DNA from: Acidithiobacillus marinus | Lineage (GTDB): Bacteria > Pseudomonadota > Gammaproteobacteria > Acidithiobacillales > Acidithiobacillaceae | Direction of reading: 5' to 3' | Length of the DNA: 64,000 nt | Assembly (NCBI RefSeq): GCF_002847505.1 | Contig: NZ_MXAV01000006.1 | Location: forward strand, 33,306 to 97,305 | In this document: positions 15,806 to 23,977 of the stretch, piece by piece | How the letters are laid out: each line of letters starts with the position of its first letter | Position numbering within the stretch: position 1 is the first letter of the stretch | Program-made: the position numbers and the translations under genes | The notes under the pieces: model-generated | What the model saw: the letters and a program-made list of their open reading frames with translations, nothing else | Told to the model about the DNA's origin: nothing | Databases searched by the model: none

Positions 15806-16340
15806 ATGGCGGCTGATCGTTCTGATCCTCGCGGTTGGTTTCGCCTGGCACACCTGGGAAAGCGCGTGGGTGCCTCATGCCATGCTGCCCTGCTATCAGG
15901 AGTTTTCTCACGATCCTTACAAGGAAGCCCTGGACTGGCAGATGAGCCATCCATTGTGGGCCGGCATCTATTCCGGGATGTCCTTGGGATTCTGGCCGTC
16001 AGGTTACGCAATCCCAAGCGGATGTACCTATGTGAACGAGGGAGCCGGTGTTCCGCCGTGGGCTTATACCGCTTTTGCGCACGCAGCGTTTCCGGCCTTC
16101 CGGCTGTACGCCACGGCGTCCACATTCTTCTTCGTGTGGCTGTATGGGGCGCTCTTGGGATGGGCCTTACGGCCTGCGCCGAGCTACAGCATGGGCTGGA
16201 AGCAGCGGCGGGAGGCGATGCCGGAAAAACCGGAGCAATCACCAAAAGCGCAGACATTCAGTTTGTCGGATACCGACCCCAGCCCAGACTCGGCAATAGC
16301 TGGCAGGGGAGCGTCGGAAAAAGAGGACTCGCCCGCGTGA
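15765..16340 (+). CDS. Inner-membrane protein of the transfer operon
   Basis: A 191-residue protein with an N-terminal membrane segment (LIVLILAVGFAWHTW), a periplasmic stretch with two Cys (MLPCYQEF, IPSGCTYVN), a second membrane segment (ATASTFFFVWLYGALLGWAL) and a charged cytoplasmic tail. It overlaps the preceding gene by 41 nt and the next by 4 nt. No family recognised. Confidence 0.65.
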   Translation: MTVALWRIIRRTLKWRLIVLILAVGFAWHTWESAWVPHAMLPCYQEFSHDPYKEALDWQMSHPLWAGIYSGMSLGFWPSGYAIPSGCTYVNEGAGVPPWAYTAFAHAAFPAFRLYATASTFFFVWLYGALLGWALRPAPSYSMGWKQRREAMPEKPEQSPKAQTFSLSDTDPSPDSAIAGRGASEKEDSPA

Positions 16341-16654
16341 TCGTGCAGAAAAATCCCGCCGTCGTGCTTTCTCCTGAGCCAAATCTCTTGTGGTTGCAGG
16401 CTTATCCGCACGGGTATCCATCAAAGCCTTCACCGTCTGTTCACATGCCTGCGTCGGCCCATAAACAGAAAATCAATGCCCATCCTTTCCAGATTCCGAA
16501 AGCCTGGTTCGCGGAGGGGGGAAAACGTCAAGTTAAAACGGCCACTGCCAAACGCAACCCATGGCAGTGCAAACCCACGACCTTGCTTTGCGGCAAAAAG
16601 GGAACAGATTACTGGGCCTGCAAGAAAAACGGCCAGAAAGGGGGTTCGCATTGA
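16337..16654 (+). CDS. Small basic protein with three cysteines
   Basis: One hundred five residues from GTG 16337 (GTGA overlap with the previous stop). Basic and Pro-rich, with a C-terminal block WQCKPTTLLCGKKGTDYWAC that could bind metal or form a disulfide. The frame extends further upstream, but that part is only the shadow of the gene at 15765. Function unknown; it directly precedes traL. Confidence 0.55.
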   Translation: MIVQKNPAVVLSPEPNLLWLQAYPHGYPSKPSPSVHMPASAHKQKINAHPFQIPKAWFAEGGKRQVKTATAKRNPWQCKPTTLLCGKKGTDYWACKKNGQKGGSH

Positions 16655-16929
16655 AGACAGTGCATATACCCGGCCATGTGGATGATCAGCCCATGATTCT
16701 CTTTTGGGAAATGGACGAAGTGGCGGTCGGTGCCATGTTTTTCATCATTGGCTACATCATGCGGGAACTCACCATCTGTATTGTGCTGGCGTTCATCATG
16801 GTGAAGCTGTTTCAGGGTTGGAAAAATAATCAGCTCAACGGAGTGCTTATCCACATGAGCTACAAGTTCGGCTGGTGGCGGCTTAATGAGGTGTTCAAAA
16901 ACGGCAATATCAAGGAGTGGATTGCGTGA
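16651..16929 (+). CDS. traL: Conjugative transfer protein TraL (VirB3-like)
   Basis: Ninety-two residues from TTG 16651, overlapping the previous stop. It has the TraL hallmark at the N-terminus (HIPGHVDDQP, then ILFWEMDE) followed by a hydrophobic hairpin (AMFFIIGYIMRELTICIVLA). TraL is a small inner-membrane component of F-type systems, equivalent to VirB3, that helps anchor the TraC ATPase. Gene order L-E-K-B-V matches F and related plasmids exactly. A GTGA overlap couples it to traE. Confidence 0.88.
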   Translation: MKTVHIPGHVDDQPMILFWEMDEVAVGAMFFIIGYIMRELTICIVLAFIMVKLFQGWKNNQLNGVLIHMSYKFGWWRLNEVFKNGNIKEWIA

Positions 16930-17543
16930 ACTTCAATCTCTTCCGTAAAAATGTCGATGAACTGTCCTCAAAGTCCAGAATCCTGGTGGGGGTGGTAGTG
17001 CTACTGAGCATCATCATTGCCATCGAAGGTTGGGTGATAGCGACGCAAAGCACGCGAGTCGTCATTGTTCCGCCCTATCTGAATAAACAGGTCAGAGTCG
17101 GATATGCCGATGCCGACAGTGCCTATTACGAGAGTTTTGGCCTCTATGTCGCCGAACTGGTCGGGAACCTGACGCCGGGAGACGCGAAATATGTGGCGGA
17201 TGCACTGGGGAAGCTCTTTGGCGCAGGTAGTTATCAAAGCGTCAAAAGTAAGGTGATGACATCCGCCGAAGAGGAAAAAGCGGATAACGCGAATTTTACA
17301 TTCAGCGCGAGAAAAACCATCTGGCAGTCGGCGAATAATACCGTCTTTGTTGAAGGCGTTTTGCACCAGATCAATTCGAGCGGCGAAACGGTAGAAAAGC
17401 TGCCCTACACCTTCCAGATGCAGGTGCATATTGAAGCTGGGCAACCGGTGTTGTCGAGTTTCGAGCCTTATCCCGGACCTGCACACACGATTGCATGGTT
17501 GATGAAAAACGCGCCCAAAGTAAAAGCAGGAGGCACTAATTGA
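16926..17543 (+). CDS. traE: Conjugative transfer protein TraE (VirB5/VirB8 position)
   Basis: A 205-residue inner-membrane protein. One N-terminal membrane segment (ILVGVVVLLSIIIAIEGWVI) is followed by a periplasmic domain beginning VVIVPPYLNKQVRVG, as in TraE of F-type systems, where it links inner membrane and channel. Start GTG 16926 overlaps the traL stop; the longer frame has no better site. Order and length fit the family. Confidence 0.88.
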   Translation: MNFNLFRKNVDELSSKSRILVGVVVLLSIIIAIEGWVIATQSTRVVIVPPYLNKQVRVGYADADSAYYESFGLYVAELVGNLTPGDAKYVADALGKLFGAGSYQSVKSKVMTSAEEEKADNANFTFSARKTIWQSANNTVFVEGVLHQINSSGETVEKLPYTFQMQVHIEAGQPVLSSFEPYPGPAHTIAWLMKNAPKVKAGGTN

Positions 17544-18715
17544 AAAAATACCTGGTCGCAGCCGTGTTGAGCGCGATTCCTGTGATCGCGTGGGCGGGTG
17601 TTGTGCCTCCGCCCCCCGGGCAGGGCGCTCCTCAATCAGCCTTGGATTCCGGGGCCGTCATGGGGAAAAAAACACAGGCGGAGTACAACGAGTTCGTGGG
17701 GCAGAAAGCCTTTGCCCAAGGTGCGGATAATGGATCGGGGCAGTTTCATTTGCCGACCAGTCCGGTTTCCGGGGCGAATCCGGTCAGTCCGGCTTTTCGC
17801 GGGGTAGGGCGCATCCCGGAGAATGCGCCGCCGCCGCCGACGAGTGCAGCATTTGATGCGCATCCAGCGGTCACAGCAAACGCTGCCGCCCACATGCCGG
17901 CTCAAAATGTGCCTTATACCCCACCCCCAGCAGGGGCAACGCCTACTCAAATCCATCAGGCTGCCATGAACACGGCTGGATACAGCAGTGCCGGCGAGGT
18001 GCCTCACATGAGTTTCGCCCAGGCCAGAAAGGATAGTACGCCTGTAACGGGGAAAACAATTCGCGTGGAGAATGGGGTGACTTACGGCGTGCCTGTGTCT
18101 GGTGTGGCTCCCAATCTGTTTGTCACGCCTTTTCACCATCCCCAGGTCATCGTGGGTAACACCCGCTATGCCAAACGCTTTACCCACGGGAGAGACATTT
18201 TTATCGGCTCAACGATCAGTTTCCCGGTAGGAATATATATTACCGGTGAGAATCCGGAAGATCCGGTGGTATCGCTGACGCTCATTCCTGGAAAAACGCC
18301 CGCAAAAATCTATCATCTGGTGTTTCCTGGATTCGTGCCCAACCAGGCTCCTTCTGTCCCAGATCATTCTGCTTATGCCAGCCAAATGGTGGCACTTATG
18401 CGGGATGTGGTCATGAATCAGGTACCGGAAGACTATCGGCAGTCGCATAGAATCACGCCACTCAATGTCGCTATTCCATTGTCCTGGGCGGGTGAGAAAC
18501 GCTGGGTCGGGAATCATGATCAGATCCTCGAATACCGGATCCAGAACAATCTCAGCCGGAAGGTCACGCTGACGGAAAACGATTTCTACAGCCGGGGTGT
18601 AGAGGCCGTATCTCTCTACCCGCATCACTTGCTGTATCCGGGTGAGAGCACGCGGCTTTATATGGTGGAAACCTTGCCGCCTTCCCGTCACGGCCTGGGG
18701 GATGTATGGCGCTGA
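17540..18715 (+). CDS. traK: Conjugative transfer protein TraK (outer-membrane core, VirB9-like)
   Basis: A 391-residue exported protein: Sec signal ending AVIAWA (SAIPVIAWAG), a Pro/Ala-rich linker of about 130 residues, then a beta-rich domain (FTHGRDIFIGSTISFPVGIY) as in TraK/VirB9, which contacts TraB and TraV in the outer-membrane core complex. It is longer than F TraK because of the linker. Start TTG 17540 overlaps the traE stop. The end overlaps traB by 10 nt. Confidence 0.82.
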   Translation: MKKYLVAAVLSAIPVIAWAGVVPPPPGQGAPQSALDSGAVMGKKTQAEYNEFVGQKAFAQGADNGSGQFHLPTSPVSGANPVSPAFRGVGRIPENAPPPPTSAAFDAHPAVTANAAAHMPAQNVPYTPPPAGATPTQIHQAAMNTAGYSSAGEVPHMSFAQARKDSTPVTGKTIRVENGVTYGVPVSGVAPNLFVTPFHHPQVIVGNTRYAKRFTHGRDIFIGSTISFPVGIYITGENPEDPVVSLTLIPGKTPAKIYHLVFPGFVPNQAPSVPDHSAYASQMVALMRDVVMNQVPEDYRQSHRITPLNVAIPLSWAGEKRWVGNHDQILEYRIQNNLSRKVTLTENDFYSRGVEAVSLYPHHLLYPGESTRLYMVETLPPSRHGLGDVWR

Positions 18716-20271
18716 CACCCAAGGATCGACTGCGCCTCTGGTGGAAAACTCAGCCCCCCAAGCGCAAGCAGCAACTCAAATTTGCCGGACTCGCCGCCGG
18801 CGTGATGGGCGCGGTCATCGTGGGTTCGCAGCTTTCTGGAACGGGAAATAGTGCCGAGAAGGAGGCGCAGCTCAAGAAAGCCGAAGCGGTTAGCAATGAG
18901 GTTTATATCGAGCATCCCAAGTCCATGAGTCCGAAGGAAATGCAAAGCGAGATCTCGGCGCTCAGTCATCAGGTAAAAAATCTGGTGAAGCTCGATGAGG
19001 GAATGGCGGGACTCAAGGCTGATCAGATCAAGGATCTCAGCAATCATGTCAGCAAAAAACTACTGGCTCAGATAGCGAAAGAGCATGGCGTTCAGGTAAG
19101 CACGGATAATCCGAATGATGCGGCGCTCAAGGCGGATGTAGAGGCATTGCAAAATCAGATCTCGGAACTGCGCATGGAGCGGTCACAAGCCCCTTATCAG
19201 GCATTGACGCCAGCGCCGGTTTTTTATCCGGCGCAAGCGCCGCGTGTTTTAGGTTCGCAGCAAGCGGTGTCTTCGTCAGACACCACAAGCACAGCGCCTA
19301 TTCCCGCAAACGGAGTGCCGAAAGCTCCTGAAGCTCCCAGCAAGACCGGATTTACGTTCCATCATGTCAGCAAGCTGAAACATATCAATCAGGCAGTGAC
19401 AGTAAAAAGCCAGAAGGGAGTATATCTGCCTGCAGGAACCATCATGTCGGGGGTTCTGCTGACAGGTTTGCAGGCGGGAACCGGTCCACAGGCCCATTCC
19501 AATCCGCAGATCGTCGATATTCGCGTTAAACGGCGGGCTGTCCTGCCCAACGGGGTTCGAGCGAACTTCTCCAGTTGCTTCATCATCGCATCAGGATACG
19601 GGGATATGTCCACCCATCGAGTGTATCTGCGCTCAAATATGCTGTCCTGTGTGCGACGCAGGGGCGGCAAGGTGATTACCGCGCCGATCAAGGCGGAAGT
19701 CGAAAGCGGGGGTATCCTGGGGGTTCCGGGGAAGGTGATCTCTCATCAGGGGCCGGTCATCCTGAAGTCTCTGTTGGCCGGAATCTTCTCCGGCCTGGGC
19801 AATGCGGTTCAACCTACCAGCGTGCAGGGTTTGAATCTGAACCCGACCAGTGGTTCCCAGGCGGGTTTCCAAGCATTTAATCCAGCTTATATGGGCGAGA
19901 GTGCCTTGGCAGGCGGTATCAGTACACCCGCTGGCATGATTTCCAAGTTCTATCTACATGAGGCGGAATCGTTGCTGCCCACCATCCAGATCAATCCGGG
20001 GGTGGCGGTGGATCTTTTTCTGGTGTCCGGGGTGCGGATTCACACCAATGGTGAAACTCCAGGACAACTTGCTGAAGCCAGTTATGCTGCCGCGTCGTCG
20101 ATGAATAATCAGGCTGTGCCACAACAGGCATCCGCACAGGATGCGGGAGAAACCTCACCATACGCCGGAAGCGGACAATCCTCTGCCGTGGCTGCAGCAT
20201 TTCCGAATCGTCAGGCCGTGGAGCGCGAAGATCAGGGCGGACAACAACCTGAAGTAAGGGGGCAACCTTGA
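18706..20271 (+). CDS. traB: Conjugative transfer protein TraB (VirB10-like)
   Basis: A 521-residue envelope-spanning protein. After a short cytoplasmic tail comes one membrane segment (LAAGVMGAVIVGSQL), a coiled coil (residues 45-110 and 135-160), a Pro/Ala-rich periplasmic linker, and a C-terminal VirB10/TrbI-type barrel (KGVYLPAGTIMSGVLLTGLQ; CFIIASGYGDMSTHRVYLRS). It bridges the inner-membrane energy components to the outer-membrane core. Overlaps traK and traV. Confidence 0.92.
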   Translation: MALTPKDRLRLWWKTQPPKRKQQLKFAGLAAGVMGAVIVGSQLSGTGNSAEKEAQLKKAEAVSNEVYIEHPKSMSPKEMQSEISALSHQVKNLVKLDEGMAGLKADQIKDLSNHVSKKLLAQIAKEHGVQVSTDNPNDAALKADVEALQNQISELRMERSQAPYQALTPAPVFYPAQAPRVLGSQQAVSSSDTTSTAPIPANGVPKAPEAPSKTGFTFHHVSKLKHINQAVTVKSQKGVYLPAGTIMSGVLLTGLQAGTGPQAHSNPQIVDIRVKRRAVLPNGVRANFSSCFIIASGYGDMSTHRVYLRSNMLSCVRRRGGKVITAPIKAEVESGGILGVPGKVISHQGPVILKSLLAGIFSGLGNAVQPTSVQGLNLNPTSGSQAGFQAFNPAYMGESALAGGISTPAGMISKFYLHEAESLLPTIQINPGVAVDLFLVSGVRIHTNGETPGQLAEASYAAASSMNNQAVPQQASAQDAGETSPYAGSGQSSAVAAAFPNRQAVEREDQGGQQPEVRGQP

Positions 20272-20789
20272 AATATCATCACTGGTTAATTTTGGGCGGG
20301 ATCACGCTCCTTGCGGGATGCGCCGCCGCACACCCTTGCATCCATGGTAAAGGCGGGGTCTGCCTCAATGCCCGCACCATGTATGGCGTGACCAACCATC
20401 GGGATCAGGTCAATCCTGATAAAGAAACACTGCGCGAAGACGCGATGGCAAGAAAACTCTTGCGGGAGCCGCCGAGTCTCGCCGATCAAACGCCGAATCT
20501 GCATCCAAATACCGCTCCGACTTCGGGTTCGTCCGCACAGGCAACCGGATCGAGCAAAATTAGCACATCCAGCGCGGGTGTACCGGGTGAAACCCCCGGA
20601 TCGTTGATGGCCCCACTGCAATATCCAAAGCCGCTGATTACGCAGCCGAGTGTATTGCGGGTATGGGTCGCACCCTACCGTGGTCCGGAAGGCAATCTGC
20701 ATTTTCCGGGCGTGGTGTACTCCATTCTGCATCCGCAGCACTGGGATTTCGCAGCGGGATCCGCCCGCGTCCCAGTGCCCGTGGAATGA
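20268..20789 (+). CDS. traV: Conjugative transfer lipoprotein TraV (VirB7-like)
   Basis: A 173-residue lipoprotein with a lipobox TLLAGCAAAH and two further Cys near the mature N-terminus (PCIHGKGGVCLNARTMY), as in TraV, where they form or stabilise the outer-membrane core. A Ser/Thr/Pro linker leads to a short strand-rich end (LRVWVAPYRGPEGNLHFPGV). The TTG/ATG overlap with traB couples them. Confidence 0.87.
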   Translation: MKYHHWLILGGITLLAGCAAAHPCIHGKGGVCLNARTMYGVTNHRDQVNPDKETLREDAMARKLLREPPSLADQTPNLHPNTAPTSGSSAQATGSSKISTSSAGVPGETPGSLMAPLQYPKPLITQPSVLRVWVAPYRGPEGNLHFPGVVYSILHPQHWDFAAGSARVPVPVE

Positions 20790-20829
20790 ATGGGTTTTCG
20801 TTGGCTTCCGAGACTTTCAGGAGGAAAAT

Positions 20830-21249
20830 ATGGAAGCAGTCATGCAATCAACCGCTCTGCGGTATCAGTTGTTCATGGAAAAAATGAACAGCGTTCTCAG
20901 CAGTAAAAAGGTCGTGGTCACTGCCGCTTTGATGGTGGTTGCCGCTCTTGCCCTGATGATCCAGGCCCATGCCGGTACGGGGGGCACTTCCTTCTCTGCC
21001 GTGGCCACCAAGATCGAAGGCTGGGCGCAGGGTGATCTGGGACTCGCCATCGTTGCTGGCGGTCTGATCTTCGGTGTCGCCAGTATGGTCTTTACGGGCC
21101 GTGGAACGGTGCTGGCTATCGTCGTCGGTGGCGCTGTGGCGCTGTATTACGGTATCCCGGTCTTGATCAACATATTCGCCGCGACCGCTGGCGCGGGTGT
21201 GGCCAAGACCTTGATCGTCAGCGGCGCTCACGCGGCAGGCGTGCTCTAA
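20830..21249 (+). CDS. traA: TraA-type pilin
   Basis: A 139-residue pre-pilin from ATG 20830 with GAGGA just upstream. A long leader (first about 50 residues, ending ALALMIQAHAGTGG) is typical of F-type pilins; the mature part has two hydrophobic helices (LGLAIVAGGLIFGVASMVF and GTVLAIVVGGAVALYYGIPV). Its second half closely matches the start of the fusion protein at 27675. Position after traV rather than before traL is unusual for F but known in related elements. Confidence 0.78.
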   Translation: MEAVMQSTALRYQLFMEKMNSVLSSKKVVVTAALMVVAALALMIQAHAGTGGTSFSAVATKIEGWAQGDLGLAIVAGGLIFGVASMVFTGRGTVLAIVVGGAVALYYGIPVLINIFAATAGAGVAKTLIVSGAHAAGVL

Positions 21250-22080
21250 ATGCGGTCTGGACCAGCGCGGTCCCTGGTCGGCGGCCTGGCCGCCGGCCTG
21301 CTTCTCACCTCGTCCGCCTGGGCGATGGCGGGAACTGTGCCGCAAAGCTACCAGGCAGGTGCCAAAACAATTATGGCCATGAGCCATGGTCAGGCACAGA
21401 TCATTCGGACATTTCCAGCGGTCGCGGATCTGAACGGCTATGCCGTCCAGCTTTCCCCCGGACACGCGCTGGTGATGTACACCTCCAAAGATGGCCAACA
21501 CGTCTTCATGGGGGGCATCTTCAACAAGGCGGGGCAGAATCTTTCTGTCAGTTATGCCCACAAATATCTGCCCGCAAGCGATCTGCCGAAAAAGATCTCT
21601 CCGACGGAGATGGGCAAGGCGGTCACAAAGACCACGAATTTCCTGATAGGAAACCCTAAAGCACCCAAGCAGGTGTGGATGGTCGCTGACCCCAACTGCA
21701 TTTTCTGCCATCTGACCTTTGAGCACCTGAAACCGGCAGTGAATACCGGGAAGCTCAAAATTCACCTGATCATTGTCGGGTTCCTCAAGCCCTCATCGGC
21801 ACCCAAGGCGGAAACCATTCTGGCGTCGAAGGATCCCGCAAAGGCCTGGCGCTACGATGAGGCCCATTTCAATGTGCCGGAAGAAGAAGGCGGCATCGTG
21901 CCGCTCGCCAAAATCCCGGCCAGTGATGTCCGGGCCGTGAAAGCCAATAACACCTGGATGAACCAGCATGGCATCAACGGCACCCCGTTCCTGGTGTATA
22001 AAAACACCCAGGGGCACTGGGCCATCAATCCGGGGATGCCGGAGAATACGGCGGCATTCCTGAAAGGGATTCAGGGGTAG
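21250..22080 (+). CDS. DsbC/DsbG-like periplasmic disulfide isomerase (CIFC)
   Basis: A 276-residue exported protein. Signal peptide ends SSAWAMA; a DsbC-type N-terminal dimerisation-like region follows (IIRTFPAVADLNGYAVQL), then a thioredoxin fold with the redox motif C150-I-F-C (MVADPNCIFCHLTFEHLKPA) and the cis-Pro loop GINGTPFLVYKN. It should isomerise or reduce wrong disulfides in cysteine-rich Tra proteins. Starts immediately after the pilin stop. One of three related proteins in the operon. Confidence 0.88.
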   Translation: MRSGPARSLVGGLAAGLLLTSSAWAMAGTVPQSYQAGAKTIMAMSHGQAQIIRTFPAVADLNGYAVQLSPGHALVMYTSKDGQHVFMGGIFNKAGQNLSVSYAHKYLPASDLPKKISPTEMGKAVTKTTNFLIGNPKAPKQVWMVADPNCIFCHLTFEHLKPAVNTGKLKIHLIIVGFLKPSSAPKAETILASKDPAKAWRYDEAHFNVPEEEGGIVPLAKIPASDVRAVKANNTWMNQHGINGTPFLVYKNTQGHWAINPGMPENTAAFLKGIQG

Positions 22081-22083
22081 TTT

Positions 22084-23286
22084 GTGGCGCAGGAATCCCA
22101 TGCCTTCATTTCCACCAGCGACCGGGATGGCTCGGTCGTTCATCTGTTGAATGATCTGTTTTATCAGGCGGCAGAGGAGGGATGGTCAGATCTGCATTTT
22201 GAAACAGAATTGGACCAGTCGATGCGGATTCGCTCCCGGATTCTGGGGCGGCTCACTACACTGGAAACCGTCAAACCCCACGAAGGCATTCTGATCCTGG
22301 CCAAATTGCGGTACCGCTCCAAACTCGCCGTGGACGAAACACGCAAAGAGCAGGACGGGCGATTTGTGCAGGAGATTGAAGGTCGGCGGGTGGAAATCCG
22401 TTTGAACATTGTACCGACCGTGAATGGTGTGTCTGCCGTTTGTCGTTTGCTGGACTCCAAAAACGCTGGGATGCCCATTGAAAATCTCGGTATGCCACCA
22501 GAGGTGGAATCTCTGTATCGCTGGGCCTTGCAACAGAAAGAAGGCGCGATCATTGCCGGAGGACCAACCGGATCCGGTAAAACCACGACTCTTTATGCCG
22601 GGATCGGCGCTATCAGCCGTCCCGACAACAAATTCATTACTGCTGAAGATCCGGTGGAGTTCGTGCTTCCCGGTATTCAGCAGATCCCCGTAGGATCGGG
22701 GACAGGGCGAACCTTCGCCAGCGCGATTCGCGCCATGATGCGCCAGGATCCCGACGACATTCTCATTGGCGAAATCCGCGACGAAGAGACCGCGCAAATG
22801 GCCGCTCGCGCCGCCATTACCGGACACAAGGTTCTGGCTTCTATCCATGCCAATTCCGCCAATGGAGTGTTTTCCCGATTGCAGGATCTGGGTCTGCCAA
22901 TACATCTAATGAAAGCCGCTATACGGGTCGTTTTTGCGCAGCGCATCATCAAGTGTGTTTGTCCGCATTGTGCCCAACCGCAGCCTGTGCAATATCCGGA
23001 GATGCTGCAGGATAGCGGGTTGCCGATTCCTGATTCGGAAATGATTGGAGCGGGATGTGAACATTGCCGGGGTAATCCCGGATATGCTTCCCGGCGCGTT
23101 TTGTTTGAAGCAATCAAATACGACCAGGCGTACCGTGACGCGCTGGGGGACCAGGAAGCCATGCTTGCCGCTGCTCAAAAGCAGCCGCAATTCGCGCCGC
23201 TGACCACCTGGGGAGCGCGACTGGTGCATGAAGGTGTCACCAATAGCAAAGCCTTGTTTGAGGGTCTTTCTGATGTCAGCGACTAA
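22084..23286 (+). CDS. GspE/PilB-family secretion ATPase inside the transfer operon
   Basis: A 400-residue ATPase of the type II secretion/type IV pilus kind. Residues about 15-130 form a PAS-like N2 domain; Walker A is GGPTGSGKTTTLYAG (about residue 158), then the Asp box FITAEDPVEF, Walker B DDILIGEIRDEETA and the His box ITGHKVLASIHAN. A CVCPHC ... CEHC pair is the GspE/PilB zinc site, absent from VirB11. F-type systems normally have no such ATPase. It starts GTG 22084, 3 nt after the previous stop, and overlaps the next gene. Confidence 0.9.
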   Translation: MAQESHAFISTSDRDGSVVHLLNDLFYQAAEEGWSDLHFETELDQSMRIRSRILGRLTTLETVKPHEGILILAKLRYRSKLAVDETRKEQDGRFVQEIEGRRVEIRLNIVPTVNGVSAVCRLLDSKNAGMPIENLGMPPEVESLYRWALQQKEGAIIAGGPTGSGKTTTLYAGIGAISRPDNKFITAEDPVEFVLPGIQQIPVGSGTGRTFASAIRAMMRQDPDDILIGEIRDEETAQMAARAAITGHKVLASIHANSANGVFSRLQDLGLPIHLMKAAIRVVFAQRIIKCVCPHCAQPQPVQYPEMLQDSGLPIPDSEMIGAGCEHCRGNPGYASRRVLFEAIKYDQAYRDALGDQEAMLAAAQKQPQFAPLTTWGARLVHEGVTNSKALFEGLSDVSD

Positions 23287-23977
23287 ACCTGTTCTGCTTT
23301 CGGCGCTCCTGGTGGCGGCGATGGGTATAACGCCCGCTTGGGCCATGGATGGCTTGGGAGGGGGGATGCCTGATTTGGGTATGGGCGGTGCTCAGAACAA
23401 TACGATGCCCCACTTTCAACCATACCGCACCGTAGATCTTGCGGGGATGCACAACGCCGTTATCGAGGCTCTGGTTTATGAGTGCCCTTTTTGTCGGGCG
23501 CTGAACCGGGAAATTCTGCGGTGGTCGCGCACTCTGCCGGCGAGTGTGCATTTTGAACAGATGCCCGCCGCTGTCGGGAAGTCGTGGATTCCCATGACCC
23601 GCGCTTTTTTTACGGTGGAAGGCTATAACCCCGCCTTGCTTCCGAAATTTGATGACGCAGCTTTTGCCGAAGTTCAGGATCGGCACTCGCCTTACTGGAG
23701 TCTCGATACTTATCAGATAGCCGCCGAAGATGTGGGTGTGCCTGCCAATATCTTTGAAATAGGCATTCATCTGAAACCCGTCACGGACATGGTGTTTCGT
23801 GATGTAAAAATCATGGCCAAGGCCCGCATTCGCAAAACCCCGTCGCTGATCATCTGCGGCCATTATGTGCTGAACCCCGGTGATGTGCAGGGCAATTATT
23901 CCGAGTTCTTCGAGATGGCCAACGCACTGGTTTCGCGCTGTATCACACAAAACAAACTGGGGAGCAGCATCCATTGA
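23273..23977 (+). CDS. DsbA-like thioredoxin-fold protein (CPFC)
   Basis: A 234-residue exported protein from ATG 23273 (GAGGG upstream). Signal ends TPAWAM; a Gly/Met-rich stretch follows, then a DsbA/DsbC-type thioredoxin fold with C71-P-F-C (VYECPFCRALNREI) and a cis-Pro loop RKTPSLIICG. It probably acts as thiol oxidase or isomerase for the transfer machinery; in F this place is taken by TrbB/DsbC. It overlaps the ATPase gene and the following traC. Confidence 0.82.
   Translation: MSATKPVLLSALLVAAMGITPAWAMDGLGGGMPDLGMGGAQNNTMPHFQPYRTVDLAGMHNAVIEALVYECPFCRALNREILRWSRTLPASVHFEQMPAAVGKSWIPMTRAFFTVEGYNPALLPKFDDAAFAEVQDRHSPYWSLDTYQIAAEDVGVPANIFEIGIHLKPVTDMVFRDVKIMAKARIRKTPSLIICGHYVLNPGDVQGNYSEFFEMANALVSRCITQNKLGSSIH

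Noticed and set aside
15806..16336. Upstream extension of the frame that ends at 16654
   Set aside because: This part is an out-of-frame shadow of the membrane protein gene at 15765; only the portion from GTG 16337 has its own support.
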